From Alitta virens (lineage: Eukaryota; Annelida; Polychaeta; Phyllodocida; Nereididae), in the NCBI GenBank assembly GCA_932294295.1, contig OW028580.1:26606896-26670895 (forward strand): DNA of 64,000 bases. Direction: 5' to 3'. Both the position numbers and the translations under genes were made by a program. Under the pieces are notes generated by a model. That model was not told the DNA's origin. It saw nothing but the letters and a program-made list of their open reading frames with translations, and did not search any database. Below, piece after piece: positions 24,005-35,900 of the stretch (position 1 is its first letter; every line of letters begins with the position of its first letter).

Positions 24005-27000
24005 CTAGTTCCCCCGTGTGGGCCATTCATATGTGTACGGGTCCTGCATCTGATAATTTCCATCATCAGCTAAATCATCACGAGCAGGCTGTGCTTGATC
24101 GTAATTTTCAGCATGACCATCACCGACCCCTTCTGCATTCTCAGGACCAGCATTCCTTGCACCTTCTACTTGGTTATCTGGATTGGCAGCATCACCAACA
24201 GCGGCAACAGCAGCAGCAGCAAAGTTATTGTTGTTCTGCTGATTACGAGCTGCCTCCGAATTCTCATCTGAATCCTGGTTAGCTTCTTGGTAGATGAGTT
24301 GATGACAGAGAGGACAGCGATCTTGCAAGTACAACCACTTACGCAAACACACGCCGTGAAACATATGATTGCAAAGAGTGACTCTCGCACTGCTCAGGTC
24401 TTGGTAACAAATGGCGCAGACATCATTATGTTCCTCTAGCTGCTGTTTCGATGCCTCGGGCAGCGACTCGATTTTCTTAACGGCAGTTCTGCGGTTTATA
24501 AAAACTTTCCAGCCTTGCTTTGCTTGCACCCAGATGTTGAAGTAAGCATGAATGCACATCATGCAAGCTCGGATTGTCCCACCATGCTCAAAAACCATAA
24601 TCCAGGCACCATCGCAAAAAAGCAGGATGCAAAATACGAACTCAATAGTGTTTCCTGTGGACTTGATGTAGTGAACGTAATCATCCATCTTCTCCCAGAA
24701 TGGATCGCGATATGTGTCGTACATGAAGAGACCATATAACATCAGCGTGATGATCACTTTGATGATGACCTGAAAACAGAAAGTGACACAGAACGTCCAG
24801 TAAGTTAAAAGTCTCAAAAAGCCATTTGAACAGAGAATGGCAATACTAAGACAATACTAAGACCAACCTGACATTGACAACTACAGTAAACCTTGTCTAA
24901 ACCAAATACCTATTGCACAACTTTTACCAAAGTTAACTGAGCATTTAAATATGAATTGCTTTATTTTATTTATGAATCTTTGCATTAGTCTTAACTTAAC
25001 CTGACTAGAGTTAAATCAGGCGTTCCTGCATTTGTTTGAATTTGATTTCGGCTAAGTTTCCCCGTATCTCCTCAGAAACCTTATCATGAATTCAACTAAA
25101 TATGACATTCAATCCGAAACGTAACAACTGATGGGATACCGGAAGTGACGCAAGTAACTCATCGAAGTAAAATTCTAATATGAAGCGAGGACTTACCTGT
25201 CCGATGGTTGATCAGAATTTTGCAGAGCTTAATTGTGTCACTTTGAATCACATGCCCACCCTTGGGAATTCTGATCAACCAACAGACAGGTACGTCTTGC
25301 TTAATCTTAGAATTATTCATTCCATTGAAACTTTTTATTAGAACCTTTTAATTTCACACCAGAAATGTGTGTTTAAATGTAAATGGTTGTGGGTTTTTTG
25401 TCTGCTATCTCAATATAGATCCACCCAAGAAATGTACCCCAGGCAAATCTCGCAAAGTTGGGGTATTATCATAATTTATTCATGTGGCCCGGCCAGGGGT
25501 AGTGGTCAGCATGTCACGGCAGGGTCAACTCATTTAAATATAACGTTTGGCTCTCTGCTGATTGGCTAGTTTGGAGCCCTATCTCGACTTATTTACTGGA
25601 GCCTTTGCTGGAGTGTATAGATCAAGCTCTGCCAACCTCACAATTTACACCCTTGGCAGGCCTGTTCAAGCATGAGTCTTTCTCTACTTCCTGGGGAGAA
25701 ATATATTAACCTCAATGCTGAAAGCAGTGACAGCCAGCATCCAGGTGCTGAGAGTGTTTCTTTCCCATAAATAGACCATCAGAGATACCGGAAGACCTAT
25801 CAATAAGAAACACATGAACAATGGGCGAGCGTGGCGCCATCTGTTGGGATTGTGTCCTGCGCTGAGGTTCATCAAGAGGGGGTTCACCATGCTGTGAATG
25901 AAGTGCAGGATTGCGTGGATAGCAGACAGAAATTGCGAAACAGTCGCTGCAATCGCTTGTCAGGGTGCAGACCTGTGGATGGTAAACAAAAGTAAAATTA
26001 ACATAATCATATGATCATTGCAAATTTTTTTGTACTACTTGCTTCAATTTCAAGGAGCTGAACTTAACATACATGTCAGGATTCAAACCTGAGGAGTCAA
26101 TTAACATAATCTATGATCGTTACAAATTTATAGCTTGCTACGATAAGCACTGAACAGTTATTACAATTTACACCAAACAGCAGCAAAATTATGTACTACA
26201 CCAAACAGCAGCAAAATTATGTACAACTATGACATTGCAGTTTAAAAATCAGAGTATAAGCATCACTCAAACTTCAAGAAAGACTTTGATGCTTATAATA
26301 ACTTATTTGTTACTTGTTAAGTAATTGAATGAACTGTTTATAAACTCACCTGTTAAGCCAGTCTGTTGTGCCAGAATGAAGAACAGAATGGCTGATACTG
26401 TCCCCATGGTTTTGTCGTCCTCATTTTCTGATCCAACAAACGTTGCCAGGGCGATCCCAAAGTAATGGGTGATGTAGGAGATCATGCTGGTCATTCCGAG
26501 AAGAGCTAAGACTGTCTCGGAACCAGAAATCAGAGCATGGCGCGAAATGTCAACAACCTCGCTGTTATTCAGAGAGAATGTATGACTCCCTTCCATGTTG
26601 TCATAAGCTGTGCCTACTGATAAATTGATAACATGATAAACCGTCCGAGTTATCCAGAAGACTCTCAAAACATTCGGCACATGCAGTCTCACCCACTGGC
26701 TCTCCATGAAAAACTGGAAGCCGTATGTCCGAACAAGCACTCTGATTGTTGATATTGTCAATTTTGTGCGATAATATAAGTGACGACATTGCATTATGGC
26801 TATGAAGACCAGCTCCATGCCAACTAACAGTACACAAATGGAAGGTAGCATTTGTAACCACTCTGGTGACAATAATATAAATCGCCATATCACAGGTTGA
26901 AGCAGGCACATGTAAGTCAGTGAGCGGAACAATTCAACTAACATGTCAGTGTTGGTTCTGGTGTAGTCATGTTTTTGTTGGCTGTCTATATGAAAACTAT

Positions 27001-27304
27001 TATAGCAGAATGCCATAGCTATTTGTACAAATATATTGGCCATTGTAGGTCCTGGATTTTCTCTAAAAATAGTTATAGGTTCTTCATTCAGGTGTTGATA
27101 TACTTGAAGTTCGCTCTCCACATAATTCTTGTTAAACCAGTATGAAAACCATAAAACAATTCCAGAGAATATGTAGGAATAAAACTCCAAGATCTGTTTC
27201 GTTGTTAGAAGAAATACCAGAATAGCCACAATGAAGCCTGAAAATAACGATAAACATATCATAAATATTATGCGACATATTTGATTACCAAAACCCATTA
27301 ACAT
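24005..27304 (-). CDS. RNF139/TRC8-like ER membrane RING E3 ubiquitin ligase
   Basis: This matches RNF139 (TRC8), an ER multispanning ubiquitin ligase linked in vertebrates to sterol-regulated degradation and ER quality control. Three exons on the minus strand: 27304-26350, 25972-25711 and 24769-24005. Family-diagnostic segments are LRVFWITRTVYH, LALLGMTSMISY..HYFGIAL, FFILAQQTGLTG, NRRTAVKKIESLPE and a RING-H2 domain (CAIC...CNHMFHGVC...CPLC, ~524-561). Expected length is about 660 residues, close to vertebrate TRC8. An in-frame TGA lies 12 bases before ATG 27304, and the N-terminus is some 35 residues shorter than in human. Exon 2 is 262 bases where phase requires 263: one base is missing near 25917 in the CLLST.AILHF region. 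This is a sequence error or a disabling mutation. The third exon's tail is rich in Asn and Ala. Confidence 0.85.
25171..25313. repeat. Imperfect inverted repeat / hairpin in the RNF139 second intron
   Basis: Arms of about 48 bases (25171-25218 and 25266-25313) pair imperfectly around a loop of about 47 bases; the best core is GGTTGATCAGAATT. It could be a short MITE remnant or a small hairpin RNA. The sequence alone does not decide. Confidence 0.6.
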
Positions 27305-27313
27305 GTTTAACAA

Positions 27314-28900
27314 TTGTCATCAGAATTTATGACTAGGTGCCATGTTGAAGTTCTTCCATATAAGGACTCGAATATGAAAAATTTAAACAAGCCCATCTTT
27401 TACGGCAACAAATTGAACTTTAGATCTGTGGTATACCAGTTGGACCGTTTGATGCTTATTTAACTTAAGTCCGGTTAGAATTTAGAGTGCTCACCTAATT
27501 CTGTGATGTACTCTAAGTCACCCAGTTATGTGATTACTCTGTTCATGTCGGTTCATGGATGCATAATTAAATCAACAAACTGAATTATATTTTAATGGAT
27601 GTATTTAGGTAGACACTAAAGTAAATGCAACCTTATGTGGATAAGGGTTGAAGGTGTTCACCAGCATTCACGGAATTGGGCCTTTCAGGAAATTGTCCAG
27701 GAATGGGACCCACAGTCCCAAAAGGTTCCTCAAACCTTACAAGCTGGCTCAAAGGCGTCAGCAGATGCTTTTTTAATGGCTTCACTACGCAGAAGTAGGG
27801 TTTGTCATCAATATAATGTATAGACCCCTCATTCACTGCACATATTCATTTGTTCAGTCTGACCACTAGGTTTGGTGATCACTCGACACAATTTCAAGAA
27901 TAAAATTGATCAGATTCGACTATTTAATGATATTCTACATAAATGACTGGTAAATCAAACATAATGAAGTAGATTAATTGATTTGTAGGGCAAGTGTCCA
28001 TAAGTATAATATAGACAAAAAAATTGCCTCTGTTTATGAAGTTCAGTAAGGCTGGGAAATGGGTATATTCCAACAATTTCTTGTGGCACTATTTGTTGAT
28101 TGTGATAGAAGAGTTAACTTAATACATTCAAAAAGTCAATGCCGCTGTTTCAGACAAAATCATTTGTATTATGACCCATATATAGGGAATAACATGTGCC
28201 GCAAATATTCTTGCCACTGCTTGTGTAGCTAGAAAAACTTATAAATATTTGTAAATCATAGCATAGGCTCATTTTATAAATGATCACTCCAAAGTGACAA
28301 GCAAAAACACCCATAAAAGGTCTGAAATTCATCAAAGAAGACTGAAATTTAACATTCATAATGATGGCTGCAGTGGGTCATTTCAAGTTCTTAGCCAAAA
28401 ACTGGGACTGGAAACATGAATTACTTAATCCCACTCTGAACTGAAAAATATACCACAATACTGTGATAGTGGTATGATATTACTGTTATTTGAAATTTTG
28501 TTGCTGTCACAAAATATTTTAATATATTTCAAGTATGCTTTTATATAATGTTATTCCATCACTGTCATGCTATTCAACAAGTTATCATTCCATTAACTGT
28601 CCAAAATATAGTGGAAAGGTCATGAGCTAGTGAGTTGCCTAATAATTATGCAAACTAAAATTTCATATTTTGTGCTTTATTAAACATTATACATAAGCAA
28701 TGTGAATGTTTTTGTTATCACATAAAGTGTTTTCCTGGGGTAGAGCTAGATTATTTTCAGATGAAAAATTCACATTTGCATAATAATTGTGCACGCAGTG
28801 TATGTGTCTAATAGAAAGTGTTTGATATATTTAATGAAACCAGAAAGACTGTGTGTATCAATTTTTTCTTTTATGCAAAGTGTTACATGATTATAAATAT
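27314..28900. other. No gene recognised upstream of RNF139
   Basis: This must include the RNF139 promoter, but no TATA box or other element stands out. Confidence 0.35.
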
Positions 28901-28924
28901 ATGGAATGTGGCAATCTAATATTA

Positions 28925-29115
28925 TTATTTACCTACTGCTGCTCACACCAGCATACCCCCTTCCCTCTTGTCATTTCATCATGACATCTCCAGTCAAAAC
29001 ATCAGACTCCAACTCCCTTAACTATCTACAACTTCTACTCAGACCAGCATCCCTCCCTTCCCCCTGTCATCTCACTGTGGCATCTCTAAACCTAGCTACA
29101 AGTCCCCTGTCCACA
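28925..29115. repeat. Degenerate minisatellite, first cluster
   Basis: About two units of a repeat of roughly 95 bases containing CTACCTACTGCTGCTCACACC and CCTTCCC..TCATCT words. The same unit recurs at 29845-30170. Confidence 0.55.
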
Positions 29116-29844
29116 GGACAGGGTTACAATGACCAAGATGAAAAAATATGGACTTTCGGCTTGTGTGGGAACTAGCCTTTTAATAAACATTTGCCACACG
29201 AAAAACACCTGCTCTAGGGTTAGACATACCTTTTTTTCTATTGTATCGAGCTCAGATTTGGTTTATTTCTTCCAATTACCATTTCTGCACTATTTTTGAA
29301 CTCATGTTTCCTATATAAACATGACAGCAATGGCCGCCTACTTCGGCCAAAACTCACAAGAGGGCTCCGGCAAAATTTCAAAGCCCCTAGTGGATGATAA
29401 GATTCACACAGAATAGCGATGGCTAGTCCTCATTTCTGTCAATTTGACATTTACAATACCTTAAAACATCCCACATGATTTCATGTCAATAAAAAGCAAA
29501 TGGAGCAAATTATTAACCGATTTTTAACTTCAAGAAAGTCTAGAAAGGCACGGTGGCGCCACCATCATGTAACTGCTGGGGGCGTTGCAATAACGAAAGC
29601 ATGAAATAGCGAATATGAATTTGTAAAAATGCTCTTAAAAACGATGTAACCAGTGGCTTTTTCAGTATCTGAGTGCAAGCTGCTAGTAAACAGAGCATTC
29701 CTCACGTGCATAATGACGAAATAAGGTATGCTAATGTGTTTATTGAGAAAAATGTGTAGTAAATGTCAACTTCCAAGAATTCCTATAAAAGTCATTCCTA
29801 CCCTACATCGGATGTAGGTCAGTTCTAAGTACAACATCAGTCCT

Positions 29845-30170
29845 CAACTCCAACTACCTACTGCTGCTCACACCAGCTTCCCCCTTTCCCAATATCATCT
29901 TAAAATTACATCTCCAAAACCAACATCAGTCCCTAACTCCCCCCAGCTACCTACTGCTGATCACACTGGCATCCCCCTTCCCCAAATCATCACATTATGA
30001 TATCTCCAGCATCAGTCCCCAACTTCCACAACTACCTACCGCTGCTCACACCAGCTTCCCCTTTTCCCCATATCATCTTAAAATTATGTCTCCAAACTAA
30101 ACATCAGTCCCCACTCCAGCATCCTCCCTTCGCCATGTCATCTCATCATGACACTCGACACTCACGTTAG
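29845..30170. repeat. Degenerate minisatellite, second cluster
   Basis: Three or more units of the roughly 95-base repeat, with recurring CTGCTCACACCAGCTTCCCC and ACATCAGTCCC words. Confidence 0.7.
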
Positions 30171-30174
30171 TGCA

Positions 30175-32235
30175 CTTCAGTGGAGCTGAACCCCGATCCT
30201 CAATACACACTCCTTCCATGTAAAAAGCCAAGTTATATCATGCTGTATCTCTAGGAATCAATTTTTTCACTGTATTTGTTAAACAAGTCTTCAGAGAATC
30301 TAATCACTTCATTTGTTCATAGTTTCAATCGAAATTTTTTTGTGATCTGGTTTATCAGGATAATTTTGGTTGTACTGGAGCAATTGAATCAGACTTTAAG
30401 AAACCATGTCAAGGATGTTTAATAGTAGGTTTAGGTTGCATAATGAACAAAAACCTTAAAAATAAGTGTGACAGGTGGATATCTGGGATATATGTACATA
30501 GTAATTTACACATCCTGTGAGACCATTTTTTTAAATGTAAATATTCATTATCAGTAGTAAATAAGATATAATCTTTGTTTGTGATTGATAATATTTTCTG
30601 AGTTTAGTGTAAACATCTAACTAAACCTGTGATGAGCCAAATGTTAGCCTAGGCCATTGCAATGTTAAGTAGTTTCAATTTGCCTTAAATGTCTATTTTG
30701 TAGATATGTTATATCAACCATATAAATGTCATGAGTAATATATTTTGAAGCTATTATTGAAACAATTACATTATGTTATTTGACATTAAAAGCAATAAAA
30801 GTCAATGTTATTTTATTCACAGTGCTAATCTACCATTGATTGGTGCCCAGAGGTTTGAAAATATTGGAAACTTGATTTCTGCATCCTACAATGAATAAAG
30901 GTGATGGTTATGATATTGCAAATGTATATATGTTCATACATTATTATTTTTATATGTATAAATTTGAAAAGAGATTACTATGTTGAATCCAGCCAATGGG
31001 TTATAATTTAGAAGGAACTAAGAAGCAAGTATATATTGCCTTGTGTTACTCATCATTGCAGAACCAGAATGTTGCATTTGCTTATTCACATGATGTGATA
31101 AAGTACATTGCCTGGCCTGACAGACCTATATCATTGCATATGTCACAGGTGGTAGCTGTAACTCTTGAACCAGCAGTTTATATTATATCATATACATGAG
31201 GTCATTCTTAACCAATATACAGTGGCACAAAATAGCAACACAATCATTGAAATAATAATGAATACACAGACACACAAATAACTATGCAGACATTAAAATA
31301 CCCAGTGGAAAACCAAGCTCAGGCTACTTTCAATGATAACCATATCTGTGTCTTAATAAATTCAACTGGTATAAATTACATAGGACATTTTCGTGCAACA
31401 TGTTTGTATAAATTTCACAATCAACTTGACATATTTACACAGGTTTGGGACTTTAAAAGAAGTACAGTCGTTTGAGCGTAGCTTTCCAAGATAAAACCCG
31501 GCCTAAACTTCTTTTAGAGACTTTCTATGAGGGTCATGACTTTTTCCTAGAAATAAAAGACTTTGATAGCTTAGCTGGCAAAGGTGCCCACACTCCTCAG
31601 AAATCAGCCACCCACCCACTTCAAGATGCAGTCGTGATAGGGAGACTCAATTACTCATGGTGACCCCCCATCAAACAATAAATCACAACCCCTCCATACC
31701 CCCTACCTATTCTCAACCACCGTGACAGAGACACGTGTCTCCTAAAATACCATAAAAGCAATACAATTTCTCTATTTCAGTAAAATTAATTGAAAAACTT
31801 TACCCATTAATATGTGTAGAATATATAAATATGTCCTTATATAACCCTAGCCCATCTCTATCATAAATTGTATAACCTCAGAAAAACACAAAATAAAATC
31901 TGTTAATTACTTTAAAAAATGTTTAGGAGGGGGTGAGGGTAGGGCCATAAATCGCCCCCCCCCCCCCCCCCCCCGAGGACAATCTCATGAAAGCTCATGA
32001 AACATGACAAAAGACCTCGTGCGTGACTGACATCTGTTTCACCCCTGTGTCTAGTACATTCCACACAACTAAAATATCTAGAAATGTTTCTTACCCAAAC
32101 AGATAAATAATAAAACAAAACAACAGAAAGAACAATAGACATGATCAAAACACGCATCAACATTTTTTAAATTAATCATTCGTCAATGAACAAAATTATA
32201 TAAAACATCATATATCATACAGCTACATCGCATAG
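30175..32235. other. No gene recognised between RNF139 and PARP gene B
   Basis: Inspected on both strands for the missing N-terminal half of the macro domain of gene B; none was found. A poly-C tract lies at about 31957-31974. Otherwise the sequence is AT-rich and has no supported feature. Confidence 0.4.
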
Positions 32236-32239
32236 TTAT

Positions 32240-32350
32240 ATAGCACCAATACATTGTACCAATACATTTCACCAGTACATCATACCAATACATTGTACCA
32301 GTACATCATGCCAATACATTGTACCAGTACATCATACCAATACATTGTAC
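32240..32350. repeat. Tandem repeat, about 15/30-base unit
   Basis: Alternating ACCAATACATTGT and ACCAGTACATCAT units, at least three double units. Confidence 0.85.
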
Positions 32351-32936
32351 GCTCCGATAAAACCGAAACTAGGTCATGCTCATGACCCCGTAACTAGGTC
32401 AACCTCGTGACCCCCCTCGTGACGTCATTAACAAAACTAGGTCATTCGTCACGCTTGAACGCGGTGACAAAGGCGGTACACTACTACTCTGTGTGTCGCA
32501 TTGTTACTTAATATGTTACTAGATACTGCTGTAATTTTGTCAATGTTTTTCGCCTTGATTCATTGCTTCATTCTCGTACAAATGAGCATTTTTCGCCATG
32601 ACGTTGTTTGACTTGGATCCTCAGTACAGTTATTGACCCTAGATGCGGCCAACCTGCAAAAGTGGTGGGAAATGCGGCAATTTGGATCCCAGTGATCACC
32701 ATGCGCGCACCTTTCTTGGGTGCTCCATCGTGTAACAAGCTTCCTATATATTCAGTAGATAGATAATAGGTTGAGGAAGTGACAAAAATGTTGTATTGTG
32801 CATACGTAGCCCCAGGGGCAAAGCTCAGCACGTACCATGTGCATCCTAGTTCCAGTTGTTGCTGGTGTGAATTTGTTGTGATGATGGAGCAGAAGCACAT
32901 ATTGCAATAACCGGAGCTTTCATTTATTATTTCCAG

Positions 32937-35900
32937 GCCAGCTGAAGAATGATCCAAGGCAAATGGCTGGTATAACCATGGAAGCAATTGCGGAGTTCAC
33001 AAAAAATAATCCAAAATATGTGAAGGAGATCAGATTTTGCATTTTTGACAAGAAATTTCTTGATGTGTACCATGAGGAAATGCAACGTGTGATTGTGGAG
33101 GGCAGGAAGTCGGCTGCAGGATCATGGCGCAAGAAGGTCAAGGCATTCGTGAAAGGTGAGCGTTTAGCTGTTGCCATGAAAGGACCTGGAGTAATTAATA
33201 TATGGCGAGGATGACCATGAATCTGGTGTTCAACACTCAGATTTGCTGTGGCTATCAATTTCATAATTGGTGAATAACTTGTGAGATTATTTTTGAACAA
33301 TCATTGCCAACTATTCTTTTTTTTTCTCCAGATTCCTTCATAGGCAAAGAACCAAAACGGACCTCTGGTAGGTTTTTTATTTTAATTCGTTTGAGGTTTA
33401 CTATAATATTGAGATGAGTAGATTAAGCCTGGGTTCCCAGTCAGTTACTTGTTACAGTTTAAATGTATGAAGTTTTAAGAGATAGTCTTGAAATTTGCTT
33501 AGTTTCCAATCTGTGTATACTTAAACTGTGGCATTAACTGTGCAGGTGATGATGCATCGGGAGCATCACTGACATTCACCTCTTCTCCAGTTGATCATGA
33601 GGTCAAACTCAACATCACATATCTGCATGCAGATGACAAGGATGAAGCTCTCAAAAGGATCAAAGAGTTTTGTCAAAAGCAGGAGAAGACTGTCGTCCTA
33701 GGAGGATGGAATGAAAAAGATCAAGCTGAAATGATTAAGAAATTGGATTCTTTCAAGGTTTGCTCCTTAACGCTAATGTTATGACTGTTATTTGGCATTA
33801 TGCTTCTGAATGCTTTGATGTATCATTAAAAACAAATATTGGTTGAGTCAGCCCACTAAAATTAAAGGTGACATGAATGAGTACTAATTGCTGGGTTTTT
33901 AGCACAATCACAATAAGAGAATGATTTATATACTGTAAAGTGTTTGTTAATACAAATATACAGCAAGATTAATATACAGCAAGAATCTTGCTAAGTCACA
34001 CAATACATGTATAGCAATGAGAGATTAACCAATTAGAGATATGTGTCACACCATTGTGAAAGGAAAACTTGAGGGATTACGATATTGGATATGACTGAAA
34101 GAAAAGTTCTGTTGCAGGAATACCAGTTGAAGAGTGAGGCTCACAGGCATAGCGTCTCACTTGAGATTGACAAGTCCAAAGGAAGAATAGAACTGAAAGG
34201 TCATGAGAAGGACGTGAGTGAACTAGTTCTCAAAGTGCACAATGCGTTGTTCACTGTCCGAGCCGAAATGCAGGAAGAGGAGGGAGCTGAACTGTTGGCC
34301 CAATTCGTGAGTGAAAATATTCAGAAATTTCTGGAAAATGCTACCATTGCCATTAATGCCTTTATTGTACATGTAACAGTGTCAAGGTTGATGTAAAATG
34401 AAACCCCTTCCCCGAAGGAGGTCTCACAGGATCTGCATATCCCTTGTTTGCACTAATCGGACTGAACTAATTTGTAAATAAGCAGATTAGTCCCTCCCTT
34501 TGTTAGGAAGAACCCCTGCTTGGTATAGATAGACCTCCTCAATCCTACATAGTCACTTGTAACGAACTTTCAGCATGACTGATGCAAGGAGGTTGGTGGG
34601 AGACCTGGGAGTGTAGGTCCTGTGAGTAAGACACTCACAGATTGAAGATAGACCAAATATTAAGCGAGATATTCATCTGAGAAGGCGGTTGTCTGGCGGC
34701 GGCTGCTGCTCCATTAATATTAATCTGATTTTCGTCAAATAACTATTGAATTATAGCACAGTTCATACTAATTCCACACAAAATTTCAGATTGAAAATAG
34801 ACCAAATATTAAGCGAGATATTCCTCTGAGAAGGCAGTTCTCTGGCGGCAGCAAGGTGCTCTGTGTATGCTCATAACTTGAATGGTGTGGTCAATAGTTT
34901 TGACCATTATATATATACATTGTTTGGATGAGCTTTATTGCAATTAATTTCTACTCATTCTATGGTGTAAGACGTCACAGGACCTGCACTAAAACAGTGC
35001 ATTTTACACAGCCAGAATCCCAACATGGAGGTGGGGAGGACCCTATAAACAACTAGAGCACCCCAGGCCCTAACGAACTGGAATCTGTCGGCCCAAGACC
35101 ACCGGTGTCAGCCGGAAAAGACCATCAGGCTGAGGGTGGAGGTCTGCCAAATAAACCCTGGTAAAGGTGTTGGCATTAGTCCACCACCCGGCCATCAGTA
35201 TCTCCTCGAGGGAGTGATGGGCAGCTTGGTATGCCCAAGTTGCAGCCATGCGACAAACTTCATGAGCATGTGCTGGGGCTATTTCCATGTCGTGGGCTGA
35301 GCAAACGACCGGTCAGCCTGGGAAGCCAAGAGAGCCGGATCGGGCCGAGAGGCCAGGGAAAGAAATACCCAAGAGGCCGGAACCTGAGGACGGGGATGGG
35401 CGAAAGCCAAACTCTGAAGCAGAAGAGACAGAGTTTGGTGTTGTCCCAGACGAACATTGCCCAACAGCCCAGCCAAGGAAGAACAATACGAGGCAATGGT
35501 GGAAAGGGCAAAAAGCCTGTCATCATAAAGATGAACCAAGAAGTCAGCAAGAGTCACTAGAGGGGGATACTGGGGCTCCAATTGGTGACCCCTGCACCAG
35601 TCACAGATGGCACGTCGTGACTTATGGAGCTTGGCCAGAGGTAGCTGTTAGTCAGTGACGCAGCTCAGTCTGAAAGGGCCTCCTCTGCTGCCGGACTAGG
35701 GCCAGGCATGAAGGTTCAGCCACCCGGGTCTCTGGTGGTAAACGGTCCGGTGAGGCTGACACAACCAGGGGCCAACTGGACCAGAGGTGACCAGGGAAGC
35801 AGGAGGGCTTCCGGGAACCAAGGCGATGAGGACACAAGTCATATTGGACAGAGTGCCCTTGTGCAGGACTTCCTGGATGATGGCGAAGGGGGGAAATGCG

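Noticed and set aside
25684..25890. Separate small membrane protein on the minus strand
   Set aside because: It is the part of RNF139 exon 2 downstream of the one-base deficit; its sequence continues the TRC8 alignment.
25900..25930. Programmed ribosomal frameshift in RNF139
   Set aside because: No slippery heptamer is apparent at the site, and the family is not known to use frameshifting; a missing base is simpler.
32568..33300. Two minus-strand open frames (139 and 126 codons) overlapping the macro exon
   Set aside because: They are antisense to a coding exon with good splice sites and have no domain of their own.
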